Of a stretch of DNA of 64,000 nucleotides, positions 51,350 to 59,337 are shown piece by piece. Origin of the DNA: Acidobacteriota bacterium (GTDB taxonomy: Bacteria > Acidobacteriota > UBA4820); contig JAKQCT010000065.1 in NCBI GenBank assembly GCA_029559035.1, forward strand, positions 1 through 64,000, read 5' to 3'. The notes below the pieces were generated by a model, which did no database searches, was not told the DNA's origin, and saw only the letters and a program-made list of their open reading frames with translations. The position numbers and the translations under genes are program-made. Each line of letters opens with the position of its first letter. The first letter of the stretch is position 1.

Positions 51350-51805
51350 TCAGCCGAACATCGCCGCTATCTTGCTGAATCCCGGGATGTCGTACCTTTC
51401 GCCCTTGAAAGCCTTCATCCAACCGATGATACACGCTCCAAGGAAGATTACAAAAAACAAAAGAGAAAGAAGCAGCAAGATTGATGAAATAAGAATACCC
51501 GCCAAGCCATGAAAAAGCCCGCTCCAAAGACCGGCCATCCCTAAAACGATCGAAAGAATAGTGCCAATAACAAAGAAAATTACCCATAGAATAAACCATA
51601 CTATTGCTATTGCTAATCCTTGACGTGCATGGAAGTAGACATAATCCTTCTTCGGGTTGTCCCTCTTGTCCTTGTACATGAAGAATGGAATAAGGGCGAA
51701 TATCCCGAAATAGGACAGGAACAAGTGAATGCTGTCATCGCTGTCATAAGGCTTATCTCCAATGGGCGGAACTGGTGGGGTTGTGTTTTGAACTTCGTCA
51801 GTCAT
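51350..51805 (-). CDS. DUF4870 (Tic20-like) membrane protein
   Basis: 151 residues with a hydrophilic, proline-rich start and three to four hydrophobic stretches (about 26-44, 68-90, 92-140). FLSYFGIFALIPFFMYKDKRDNPKKDYVYFHARQGLAIAIVW carries the typical 'xHARQxL' motif of DUF4870. Role in the family is unknown. Its promoter is divergent from that of the TM2-SPFH unit. AT-richer than tsaB behind it. Confidence 0.85.
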   Translation of the reverse strand: MTDEVQNTTPPVPPIGDKPYDSDDSIHLFLSYFGIFALIPFFMYKDKRDNPKKDYVYFHARQGLAIAIVWFILWVIFFVIGTILSIVLGMAGLWSGLFHGLAGILISSILLLLSLLFFVIFLGACIIGWMKAFKGERYDIPGFSKIAAMFG

Positions 51806-51865
51806 TTGCGCCTCCTTCTAACATTCCAAAAACTCTTAACCCACAAAGATTATTTCACCATAAAA

Positions 51866-51924
51866 AGAATAATTGAATATGATGATAAAGTCAACTTGAC
51901 AAACCGGTTCACTTACCAGATAAT
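51866..51924. promoter_or_regulatory. Divergent promoters sharing a GTCAACTTGAC palindrome
   Basis: Plus strand: TTGACA (51896-51901), 17 bp, GATAAT (51919-51924), towards the TM2 gene. Minus strand: TTGACT (51894-51889), 17 bp, TATTCT (51871-51866), towards DUF4870. The two -35 boxes together make the perfect 11-bp palindrome GTCAA-C-TTGAC (51890-51900), a possible site for a shared regulator. Confidence 0.65.
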
Positions 51925-51988
51925 CGACAATGCAGTCAACAGCAGAGGGCTGCTGAAATACTATATTGTTCATATGAGGAGGGAAGAA

Positions 51989-52381
51989 ATGAATCAATGC
52001 CCCAATTGCGGAGCCGGGATCAAACCGGGGACCACCAGATGTATGAAATGCGGTACAACATTTGCGCAACAAGTTTCTCCAGAATCACCTCCACCCTATC
52101 AGGCACAGCAGCCTTATCCTCCCCAGAGATCTCAAGAACAATTTCAATACCAGCAGGCCCAAACTCCACCAAAAAGTAAAATGGCATTCATTTTACTCGG
52201 TATTTTCTTGGGGACTTTAGGAATACATAATTTTTATGCGGGATACACGGGAAAAGGAGTTGTTCAATTATTAATATCTGTCTGCACATGCGGTTATGGT
52301 GCCATTATCTCCTGGATATGGGCAATTGTAGAAGTTTGTACCGTTACCGTTGATTCGCAAGGAAGACCCTTTTCTTCTTGA
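51989..52381 (+). CDS. Zinc-ribbon and TM2-domain protein
   Basis: 130 residues from ATG 51989 (aggaggg before). An N-terminal zinc ribbon has C4, C7, C18 and C21. A Pro/Gln-rich linker (about 30-62) leads to a TM2 domain: KMAFILLGIFLGTLGIHNFYAGYTGKGVVQLLIS, whose two helices and the G-x-H-x-F-Y-x-G loop are diagnostic. TM2 proteins sit in the membrane, often beside SPFH or stress genes; function in bacteria is unclear. First gene of a likely operon of four. Confidence 0.88.
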   Translation: MNQCPNCGAGIKPGTTRCMKCGTTFAQQVSPESPPPYQAQQPYPPQRSQEQFQYQQAQTPPKSKMAFILLGIFLGTLGIHNFYAGYTGKGVVQLLISVCTCGYGAIISWIWAIVEVCTVTVDSQGRPFSS

Positions 52382-52449
52382 GTAGGATGGACTGGAACAT
52401 TCCACCCTAGTAGTAGCTATCGAACTGTTTTTCGAAAGGGGACTAATAT

Positions 52450-53262
52450 ATGGAAGACCGCTCAAACAGATCGAAGATAGTATTAATAATGCTAGGATTC
52501 TCTTTGACCGCGATTGTCCTTATGACCCTTGCGGTTGGTGGCGGCTTGCTGGTTTTTGACCCGCCAAGGAATTTTATATTCTGGATCAGCATCGGCCTGA
52601 TCTTTTCATTAGTATATGTTTGCGCAGTGGCCGGCGAGAACCTCGCCGTCTCCTTCTCCTTGAAGTTAAAACCCAGTGGTGCAACAATTGCCATCATGAG
52701 CGGGATTATTTTCCTCTCCATCCTCTCATTTATCCTTTGCACAGCAGTATATTCGGCTTTAACTGTATCTTCAAATGAAGTTGATATTGCTTTTGCAGTA
52801 GCAATGGTTGTTATGTCCTTCATTTTGCTGACAGTGACGGCTTCTATCAATGTTCGTGATCTTTGTCTTCAAGAGACTGAAAGACCGGCCATGGAAACCC
52901 GAGCTAAGCATGTCGATCTTGGAAAGTCGCTTATGCGAGGACTCTCCTTTGCAAGACATGCGAAAATAATTGATGATGGGAACCTAAAAGCACTCGCGGT
53001 CCTAATAAAAAGATTGGAAAGCATTCAAGTCGCGTTGGCTCATTCCCATGGCGGAGGGATTGGGAGTTGGGAGATAGGTAGGCTTCATCCTCAATATTCG
53101 GAGCAGGATGAACAGACTCTTCAGGAGAATGTTGCCAAGATTGTGCAGCTTTTGGAATCGATTGCCAAGGGTGGAAGCGATGAATCAGGAGCGATGATTA
53201 AAGAGCTGGAAAACACTGTAGATGTTGTTTCGAACAAGATAGAAGCGCTTGAGATATCATAG
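52450..53262 (+). CDS. Membrane protein with coiled-coil tail, unknown family
   Basis: 270 residues. Four hydrophobic helices (about 10-32, 40-60, 75-98, 110-130) are followed by a hydrophilic C-terminus with heptad-like ESIQVALAHSHGGG and a predicted coiled coil (EQDEQTLQENVAKIVQLLESIAKG...ELENTVDVVSNKIEALEIS). A ribosome site (gaaagggg) lies upstream, and the SPFH gene follows after 10 bp. Unrecognised family; the gene order suggests it works with the SPFH protein at the membrane. Confidence 0.7.
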   Translation: MEDRSNRSKIVLIMLGFSLTAIVLMTLAVGGGLLVFDPPRNFIFWISIGLIFSLVYVCAVAGENLAVSFSLKLKPSGATIAIMSGIIFLSILSFILCTAVYSALTVSSNEVDIAFAVAMVVMSFILLTVTASINVRDLCLQETERPAMETRAKHVDLGKSLMRGLSFARHAKIIDDGNLKALAVLIKRLESIQVALAHSHGGGIGSWEIGRLHPQYSEQDEQTLQENVAKIVQLLESIAKGGSDESGAMIKELENTVDVVSNKIEALEIS

Positions 53263-53272
53263 GGAGCAAACG

Positions 53273-54274
53273 ATGGCTATACTTGATCTGATAGAATTTT
53301 TTGACGATTCCGGCGAGATCATGGTCCAAAAAATCCCATATGAGGGTTCTGGACAATTTCGACTGGGCAGTCAGCTTGTTGTCCAGGAAAGCCAGGTGGC
53401 GGTATTCTTTCGTGATGGCAAGGCTTTAGACAGCTTTCTTCCAGGAAGGCATACTCTTTCCACGGCCAATCTCCCACTATTAGGGAGTATAATTGGCGCT
53501 CCTTTTGGCGGCCAATCGCCATTTAGGTCTTATGTGTATTTCATTGCAACCAAAACGTTTATCAATTTGGGATGGGGGACATCATCTCCAGTTTTCTTCC
53601 GTGACAGTGATTTTAGGATGATAAATCTGAGAGCACATGGATCTTTTTCCATAAGAATGGTAAAGTACAGAACCTTCCTAAACACTTTAGTTGGGACTAG
53701 GGGCCTTGAAACTACATTCGCTATAGAAGAATTCTTTAAAAGCATGATCGTTTCAAGACTCAATGAAGTTCTTGGCTCAGTAATGAAGTCAATTCTTGAC
53801 CTGCCCGTGGTGTATAACACGATCTCGCTAAAGACCAAAGAAGCCTTGGCAGCCGACTTTGACCAGTACGGTCTTTATTTGGTTGACCTGATCATCGAGG
53901 CAATTACTCCTCCTCCAGAGGTTCAGGAAATGATAAACAAAGCCAGCGGGCTTGCAATTCAAGATGTGGAAAGATACAGATCAATTGCGGCTGCAGACGC
54001 CATGAGAGACGCCGCGAAAAACCCGCATGGGATCGCTGGTGAAGGAATGGGAGCGGGTATGGGTCTTGCCATGGGGCTGGGCATGGCACAACAATTTTCG
54101 CAAAATTTGAATACAGTTCGACCAGCAGCCGATCCGGGAGCTTTAGGCCAACCGAAACTGACTTCTGAAGAGGTCAGGGAGAGATTAAAGCAGCTTAAGG
54201 AAATGATGGACGAAGGATTGATTACTCCTACGGATTTTGAAGAGAAGAAGAAGAAGCTTCTTGACAGCATGTGA
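53273..54274 (+). CDS. SPFH-domain protein with SHOCT tail (YdjI/virion-core-like)
   Basis: 333 residues from ATG 53273, after agggagcaaacg. The start MAILDLIEFFDDSGEIMVQKIPYEGSGQFRLGSQLVVQESQVAVFFRDGK is typical of the YdjI-like SPFH group. A flexible Gly/Met/Ala-rich region (about 250-275) leads to a short SHOCT helix pair (EVRERLKQLKEMMDEGLITPTDFEEKKKKLL). SPFH proteins form ring-like assemblies at membranes. In Bacillus a relative, YdjI, acts with a PspA homologue; no pspA is seen here. Confidence 0.88.
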   Translation: MAILDLIEFFDDSGEIMVQKIPYEGSGQFRLGSQLVVQESQVAVFFRDGKALDSFLPGRHTLSTANLPLLGSIIGAPFGGQSPFRSYVYFIATKTFINLGWGTSSPVFFRDSDFRMINLRAHGSFSIRMVKYRTFLNTLVGTRGLETTFAIEEFFKSMIVSRLNEVLGSVMKSILDLPVVYNTISLKTKEALAADFDQYGLYLVDLIIEAITPPPEVQEMINKASGLAIQDVERYRSIAAADAMRDAAKNPHGIAGEGMGAGMGLAMGLGMAQQFSQNLNTVRPAADPGALGQPKLTSEEVRERLKQLKEMMDEGLITPTDFEEKKKKLLDSM

Positions 54275-54364
54275 TGGTAATTGATTCTTCTAGATCAGAT
54301 ATAAAGTCGTTCGAATCCTTATCTGACCAAAACAATTGTCCGTTCTTGTAATGGGAGGTGTGAG

Positions 54365-54673
54365 ATGAAAGACTTTTTAAGTTTCAGGAAAATGATTACA
54401 CCGATTGTAATCCAGGTTATCTTCTGGCTCGGAGTTGTCGGATGTTTAATTACCGGACTGATATCGATGTTTGGCGGGGCATTTGTATTGATTAAGGGGG
54501 ACGGATTTGGAGGTGGGAGATTCGCAGGTTTATTTCCCATCATTATTGGAATTCTTTGGATGGTTGTTGGCCCTATCATTGTGAGGATATACTGCGAGAT
54601 CCTGATTTTGTTTTTCCGCATGAACGATACTCTGACGGAGATTAAAAACAATACCGCGAATAGGGTCCAATGA
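54365..54673 (+). CDS. DUF4282 membrane protein
   Basis: 102 residues, ribosome site gggaggtgtgag. MKDFLSFRKMITPIVIQVIFWLGVV and ILWMVVGPIIVRIYCEILILFFRMNDTLTEIK match DUF4282, in which two long helices are followed by 'R-I-x-x-E-x-x-I-x-x-F'. It is the last gene of the unit; a strong terminator follows at 54735. Function unknown. Confidence 0.88.
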   Translation: MKDFLSFRKMITPIVIQVIFWLGVVGCLITGLISMFGGAFVLIKGDGFGGGRFAGLFPIIIGILWMVVGPIIVRIYCEILILFFRMNDTLTEIKNNTANRVQ

Positions 54674-54734
54674 AGGGTCGAAAAGAACTCCTTTAGGACA
54701 CAAGACTCAAGGTTAAATTGAGATCAGTTTTAGG

Positions 54735-54770
54735 TGACTCTCCTGTTTCTACCGGAGAGTCATCTCTTTT
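54735..54770 (+). terminator. Terminator of the TM2-SPFH-DUF4282 unit
   Basis: TGACTCTCC (54735-54743) and GGAGAGTCA (54754-54762) form a perfect 9-bp stem with a 10-nt loop, followed by tctctttt. Good intrinsic terminator. Confidence 0.85.
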
Positions 54771-54806
54771 CTTGACTAATTGAATGAAAAGAATTACCTT
54801 GAAGGC

Positions 54807-55382
54807 ATGGCGAAGAGGGTTATCGCGGTTTTCGGCAGAGCGGACGCCCTGAAAAACGAAACGGACTACACGGAAGCGCGCGAGGCGGGCCGGATCCTTG
54901 CCCGGGAGGGCTTCTCGATAATCAGCGGCGGGTACGGCGGTGTCATGGAGGCCGTTTCCATGGGCGCTCACGAGAAAGGGGGAGAGGCGGCCGGGGTAGT
55001 TTTCGCCTTCGAGCCGTCCAGAAGCCCCAACCCTTACCTGACAAAAGCCGTAGCGGCTCCGGACCTGTTCGAGAGGCAGAAGTTTCTGGTCGAGCGTGCG
55101 GACGGCTACATCGCTTTTCCTCCGGGAGCGGGGACATTATCGGAAGTTTGCCTCCTGTGGGCGCACAGGAAGTCGGGAGCCAAGAGAGAGGCCCCGCTCG
55201 CCCTCGTGGGAGAAAAGTGGAAGCGTCTCACGGGACTTTTGAGGGAAGAGGGAATTATTCCCGAAAATCTGCTACAATACGATTTCTGGTTCGGGAGCGG
55301 CGTCGAAGCCGCCGGTTTCATGGCTGAATACTTTAGAGAAAACAATAGTGCAGCCGGCAAGGAGCATTGTGAAAGAAGATAA
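54807..55382 (+). CDS. LOG-family (lysine-decarboxylase-like) nucleotide hydrolase
   Basis: 191 residues from ATG 54807; a TTG at 54780 is an alternative that would add nine residues. SGGYGGVMEAVSMGA and PPGAGTLSEV are the two LOG motifs (G-G-x-x-G-x-M-x-x-x-x-x-x-A and P-G-G-x-G-T-x-x-E), with one Gly-to-Pro-type change in the second. Members release cytokinin-like bases or other nucleobases from ribonucleotides. The next gene, lepB, overlaps by 14 bp. Confidence 0.85.
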   Translation: MAKRVIAVFGRADALKNETDYTEAREAGRILAREGFSIISGGYGGVMEAVSMGAHEKGGEAAGVVFAFEPSRSPNPYLTKAVAAPDLFERQKFLVERADGYIAFPPGAGTLSEVCLLWAHRKSGAKREAPLALVGEKWKRLTGLLREEGIIPENLLQYDFWFGSGVEAAGFMAEYFRENNSAAGKEHCERR

Positions 55383-56208
55383 GAACACCGCAGCGGAATC
55401 CCCGAAGAAAGGTACCATAAGGGATTACTGGGAAACCTTGTGCCTCGTCCTGATCTTCGTCCTTTTCGCCAGAACGTGGGTCTTCCAGAACAGCAACATT
55501 CCGTCTGGGTCGATGAAGAACACCCTTCTCATTGGCGACAGGCTCATCGTGAACTCGTTCGTCTACGGCCCTACTCTGACGGACCTGGAGAAGAAGTTCC
55601 TTCCCATCAGGGATATAAAGCACGGCGACATCGTCGTGTTCAAGTATCCTGGCAAGCCGGAGGTCCCTTTCATCAAGAGGGTCATCGCGAAGGCGGGCGA
55701 TACGGTCTACGTGGTTCACCAGCACGTGTTCGTCAACGGCAGGGAACTCGACGAGCCCTACGCGGTGCTTCCCGAGCCCATAAAGAACGCCAAGGTGGAG
55801 CCCCCCGAACTTCCGCCGAAGGATCAGATCCCGCCGCTTCCCGACTACCTGAAGGATCCCGGCGCCTTCGAAGTGGAGACCTCGCCGGGGCGGGTCGATC
55901 TCAGGATCAAGTCCGACGGCGGCGGAGGGCAGCTGTTCAGGGACGCTTTCGGCCCGTATGTCATTCCTGACGGACACATCTTCGTCATGGGGGACAACAG
56001 GCTCAACAGCGAGGACAGCCGGTACTGGGGCGCCCTTGACGAGAAGATGGTGCTCGGCCGGGCATGGCTGATCTGGTGGTCGTATGAAGAGGGCGATTAC
56101 GACTACCTGAAGAACAGCGCCAAGGACGTTGTGGGGAAGATCTTCAGGAAAGTGATCCATTTCTTCGATAAAACGAGGTGGTCCAGGATGTTCATGAGGC
56201 CCGCCTGA
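55369..56208 (+). CDS. lepB: Signal peptidase I
   Basis: 279 residues from GTG 55369 (aaggag just before). One N-terminal membrane helix (about 22-40) precedes the catalytic serine S48 in NSNIPSGSMKNTLLIGD and the general base lysine in PFIKRVIAKAGD. The box FVMGDNRLNSEDSRYWG is the last signature. A family-typical insertion with proline repeats (PPELPPKDQIPPLPDYL) lies between. It removes signal peptides of exported proteins. Confidence 0.97.
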   Translation: MKEDKNTAAESPKKGTIRDYWETLCLVLIFVLFARTWVFQNSNIPSGSMKNTLLIGDRLIVNSFVYGPTLTDLEKKFLPIRDIKHGDIVVFKYPGKPEVPFIKRVIAKAGDTVYVVHQHVFVNGRELDEPYAVLPEPIKNAKVEPPELPPKDQIPPLPDYLKDPGAFEVETSPGRVDLRIKSDGGGGQLFRDAFGPYVIPDGHIFVMGDNRLNSEDSRYWGALDEKMVLGRAWLIWWSYEEGDYDYLKNSAKDVVGKIFRKVIHFFDKTRWSRMFMRPA

Positions 56209-56222
56209 TAGGAGGATAAGAG

Positions 56223-56459
56223 ATGCAGCTCACACAGCAGGTGCGTGATTTTTTGGCCAAGAAGGACGAAGAGTTCCGCAGGCTTTACGAAAAGCACCAG
56301 CAGTACGAAGCAGAACTGAACACCCTCACGAGCAAGGGTTTCCTTTCTCAGGAGGATGAGCTGAGAATAAACGAGATCAAGAAGAGAAAGCTGAGCGCGA
56401 AGGACGGCATGCTCCTTATCGCGAAGAAGCACGAAGAAGAGTTGAAAGGCATCGGCTGA
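56223..56459 (+). CDS. YdcH-like (DUF465) small coiled-coil protein
   Basis: 78 residues, nearly all helical, charged. FRRLYEKHQQYEAELNTLTSKGFLSQEDELRINEIKKRKLSAKDGM follows the DUF465 pattern of two antiparallel helices with 'S-x-E-x-E-x-x-x-L-K-x-x-K-L'. Role unknown. It follows lepB after 14 bp, with taggaggataagag as its ribosome site. Confidence 0.8.
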   Translation: MQLTQQVRDFLAKKDEEFRRLYEKHQQYEAELNTLTSKGFLSQEDELRINEIKKRKLSAKDGMLLIAKKHEEELKGIG

Positions 56460-56503
56460 TTCAGACGCTTCCGGCTCTGGCCGGGAGATTCCGGGGGAAG
56501 GAA

Positions 56504-56764
56504 GTGAACAAGTTACCTTTTGGCGAGCCGTCGCTGTCCGAGGACAAGGAGCTCAGCGAGAACCTCAGAAAGCTCGTCGAAAAGCTCACCTTCCTGGGCA
56601 TCACGCTCAAGGAAGCGCAGAACGAGATCGAGAGGCTCTACATCGAGACAACCCTGAAGTCCCTGAACGGGAACAGAAGCCGAACGGCGAGAAAGCTCGG
56701 GATCCACAGGAACACCCTCAACGCCCGGATCGAGGAATACAAGATCGAGGGAGGTAATGAGTAG
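56504..56764 (+). CDS. Fis-like helix-turn-helix protein
   Basis: 86 residues, GTG start after gggggaaggaa. The C-terminus IERLYIETTLKSLNGNRSRTARKLGIHRNTLNARIEEYKI is the Fis/NtrC-type helix-turn-helix (HTH_8). The N-terminal half is a coiled-coil-like helix. Without an AAA+ domain it resembles small Fis or an isolated activator tail. It overlaps thiL by 8 bp, an unusual pairing. Confidence 0.88.
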   Translation: MNKLPFGEPSLSEDKELSENLRKLVEKLTFLGITLKEAQNEIERLYIETTLKSLNGNRSRTARKLGIHRNTLNARIEEYKIEGGNE

Positions 56765-57743
56765 GCTATGGATGAAGCGCCCGAGAAGAGAACGGGAATG
56801 GCTCGACCACATAAAGGCGCTTTTTGACGCACCCCCTTCTCCGGCTGGGATTGGCGACGACTGCGCCGTACTGAAAAAAGATAAAACTTGCGTGACAACG
56901 GACGCCCTAGCGGAAGGGGTGGACTTCGAAAGGGAGTGGGCACCTCCAGAGGCGGTCGGGTGGAAAGCGCTGGCGGTAAACCTTTCCGACCTGGCGGCCA
57001 TGGGAGCGAAGCCTTCCTGTTTCCTCCTGACCCTCGGCATCCCGCCTGATTGCCCTGACAGGTGGGTGGAGGGACTACTGGCGGGCACCGCGGCGCTCGC
57101 CCGGATAGAAAAGATAAAACTGATCGGCGGAGACCTCAGCGGAAGCAGAGGCGGAGTCTTCGTTTCCATCACGGCCTGGGGAACCCTTCGCGCGAAACCT
57201 TTGCTGAGGGGAAGAGCCCGGCCGGGCGAAGGAATATACGTCTCCTCGCCCCTGGGAGGGGCGGGAGAGGCGCTAAAAATGTTCGGGAAAGGAGCCCGGC
57301 TCAAGAAATTCGCGCTTCAGGGAAGAGATCCGGGCGCCGGCCTCCTCGACAGGTTCTACCGGCCTCCCTCGCAGTCCAGGCTCGGGAGAGTTCTGGCGGG
57401 AAAAAAGCTGGCCTCGTCCGCCATAGACATTTCGGACGGCCTGCTGCTCGACCTTTCCAGGCTGCTCGAAGGGACCGGGTGCGGAGCCCTGCTGTCGGCG
57501 GAAGCCATACCCAGGGCCGCTTCGGATAACGGGGATCCTGTAGGCCTAAGAAATGCCATGACGAGCGGGGAAGAACAGGTCCTCCTGTTCACCGTTTCCA
57601 AGGACAGGGAGCGGTATCTCCCGGGAGGGGGGAAAGGGATTTACAGGATAGGCTTCGTCACCCCGAAAAGAGGCATACGGGTCCGGGACGGGGGAAAGGT
57701 ATCGATGGCCGGGCCTGCGGGCTTCGACCATTTCGATCGGTAA
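56757..57743 (+). CDS. thiL: Thiamine-monophosphate kinase
   Basis: 328 residues. It phosphorylates thiamine phosphate to thiamine diphosphate. Family signatures: GIGDDCAVLK with the metal-binding DD (residues about 33-35), TTDALAEGVDF, NLSDLAAMGAKP, IGGDLSGSRGG, and SSAIDISDGLLLDLSRLL. The AIR-synthase-like fold is complete. The start ATG 56757 lies inside the Fis-like gene. It links with thiC at 3.6 kb for thiamine supply. Confidence 0.94.
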   Translation: MSRLWMKRPRREREWLDHIKALFDAPPSPAGIGDDCAVLKKDKTCVTTDALAEGVDFEREWAPPEAVGWKALAVNLSDLAAMGAKPSCFLLTLGIPPDCPDRWVEGLLAGTAALARIEKIKLIGGDLSGSRGGVFVSITAWGTLRAKPLLRGRARPGEGIYVSSPLGGAGEALKMFGKGARLKKFALQGRDPGAGLLDRFYRPPSQSRLGRVLAGKKLASSAIDISDGLLLDLSRLLEGTGCGALLSAEAIPRAASDNGDPVGLRNAMTSGEEQVLLFTVSKDRERYLPGGGKGIYRIGFVTPKRGIRVRDGGKVSMAGPAGFDHFDR

Positions 57744-57809
57744 ACCGCGGGCGATGACAATAGACACTTCGGCTTCCATATCCGTCTCTATGAATGCGCG
57801 GGCAGGACC

Positions 57810-58358
57810 ATGAACGAGGAACGGCTCAAAGCCCTGCTGAAAAAAGCCCGGAAGGGCGACATGGAGGCGTTTCGTGAGCTTGTGGAAGAGACCAGGGATC
57901 GACTTTTCGGGGCGCTCAGGGCCATGCTGAACAGGGAGAGCGTCGCCGAGGAGATCCTGCAGGAAGCCTACATCGCCCTCTGGGAGCAGCCTTCGTCCGC
58001 GGGCATAGAGAAGCCGGGCGCCTGGCTCTACAGGTCATGCGTGAACAGGGCGATCGATCACATCAGGCAAAAGGACTCCCGCTTTACCGACGCCCTTGAC
58101 GACCAGCCGGACCATATCCTAACCGGAGAGGAAACTCCGGAGATCTCGCTTGAAACGAGAGAGCAGGCCGAGATGCTGAACGAGGGCCTCGCCGCCCTTT
58201 CAGCGCGGGAGAGGACCGTTTTCGTGCTCAGCGCCTATCTGGGTTACGATTCTTTCGAGATCGGAGCGACATTGGGGGTCTCGCCGAGCACCGTCAGGAA
58301 CCAGTACGCGTCGGCAAGAAAAAAGCTTGCCGCCTTTCTTAGCGGGGAAGGAAAATGA
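57810..58358 (+). CDS. ECF-type RNA polymerase sigma factor
   Basis: 182 residues. Region 2 is present as FRELVEETRDRLFGALRAML...AEEILQEAYIALWEQ and YRSCVNRAIDHIRQ; region 4 as LNEGLAALSARERTVFVLSAYLGYDSFEIGATLGVSPSTVRNQYASARKKLAAFL. No extra domains. It overlaps the next gene by 4 bp (ATGA), and the chain of overlaps continues into gspF and the pilM/N/O genes, suggesting that this sigma factor is tied to the secretion cluster. Confidence 0.93.
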   Translation: MNEERLKALLKKARKGDMEAFRELVEETRDRLFGALRAMLNRESVAEEILQEAYIALWEQPSSAGIEKPGAWLYRSCVNRAIDHIRQKDSRFTDALDDQPDHILTGEETPEISLETREQAEMLNEGLAALSARERTVFVLSAYLGYDSFEIGATLGVSPSTVRNQYASARKKLAAFLSGEGK

Positions 58359-58654
58359 TATCCCAGGAACTTTTGAGGCGGAGCGAGAACGAGTGGCGCC
58401 CCTTCATGGAAAAGCTCGAGAAGACCGTCCGGAGGAAGAGGCGCGTCCGCGCTGCCAGGAGGGCGGCCCTTGGGATAGCCGCGGCGTTCATGCTCGTGTT
58501 CATCGCGGTCAACCGGGAAGAGCCCCGGAAAAGCTATCTCTCGGCGAAGATACCTCTAAGGAACAGCCCTGTCCTTACAGTGGCAGGGGGCGGACGCGCG
58601 ATAGAAAAGGACAGGGGCGTGTGGGTGGTCTGCGGGCCGGGGGTGGCGAAATGA
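58355..58654 (+). CDS. Small membrane protein, possible anti-sigma factor
   Basis: 99 residues. A cytoplasmic, basic N-terminal segment of about 38 residues (NEWRPFMEKLEKTVRRKRRVRAARRAA) precedes one membrane helix (about 39-53) and a short outer tail. The position directly after an ECF sigma gene and the one-helix topology fit anti-sigma factors. The zinc-binding H-x3-C-x2-C motif of the ZAS type is absent, so this is inference from context only. Confidence 0.6.
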   Translation: MISQELLRRSENEWRPFMEKLEKTVRRKRRVRAARRAALGIAAAFMLVFIAVNREEPRKSYLSAKIPLRNSPVLTVAGGGRAIEKDRGVWVVCGPGVAK

Positions 58655-59337
58655 AAAAAAAGGCACTGTCGGCGGTTCTTTTCATCGTCCTGCTGGTCCC
58701 GTCGGTATTCATAATCTCTAGAGAAATCGAGAAGCTGAAGCTTTCCCTCCGGCACAGATCAGTGGAGAGCGTCGCCCCCAGGCTGAGCGAGGAACTGACT
58801 TCAGAGGGGAAGATCGCCCTGGACGCGGCGGAGAACGCTCTTACAGTCGTCGACCGTGCCCAGGTTGTCGAAAAGATAGGAAGGATGATAAAGGAACTTG
58901 ACGTTCCCGCGCGCCGTTTCGCGGTCGGAGCGACCCTTTCGGTCTTCGCGGAAAAGGGAAAGTCCCTCTTCAAGGATGACGAGAGGCTGACGGACATTGC
59001 CGATTTCATACAAGAAGCTAAGCCCGCTGAGAGATACGAGTGTGTCCTGGATCTCTACGAGGGCGGAAAAGGAAGCAGATCTTTAGGTCAGAGGTACCTT
59101 TTCTCCGTTACCCTCGGTGGATACGACCCGTGGGAGCGCAGGCTCGGGTTCGAGAGCATCTCTCTTGAAAAGAAGGCTGAAAAGGCCGGGGCAGTTATCT
59201 TCAGGGGAAGCGCCAATCTCGCGGAAGGCGCGGAGACGAACATCCTGATCCCCGCCGGGAGCGGCTCGCCCGCGGTGAGCATCTCGGTGACTCCGACCCT
59301 CCTTCCGAGCATCGAGAAGAACGCGGAGATCCCCTGA
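58651..59337 (+). CDS. Exported secretin-N-domain-like protein
   Basis: 228 residues from ATG 58651, overlapping the previous gene by 4 bp. One N-terminal membrane helix (about 5-22). The segment AQVVEKIGRMIKELDVPARRFAVGATLSVF (about 68-98) looks like the 'V-x-x-L-I-x-x-L-D-x-P-x-R-Q-V' repeats of secretin N-domains; the rest (RYLFSVTLGGYDPWERRLGFESISL) is beta-rich. It may be a periplasmic partner of the adjacent secretion machine. No full secretin is seen in the window. Confidence 0.65.
   Translation: MKKKALSAVLFIVLLVPSVFIISREIEKLKLSLRHRSVESVAPRLSEELTSEGKIALDAAENALTVVDRAQVVEKIGRMIKELDVPARRFAVGATLSVFAEKGKSLFKDDERLTDIADFIQEAKPAERYECVLDLYEGGKGSRSLGQRYLFSVTLGGYDPWERRLGFESISLEKKAEKAGAVIFRGSANLAEGAETNILIPAGSGSPAVSISVTPTLLPSIEKNAEIP

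Noticed and set aside
58355-58654. ZAS-type anti-sigma factor
   Set aside because: The H-x3-C-x2-C zinc motif is absent, so only a context-based suggestion was kept.
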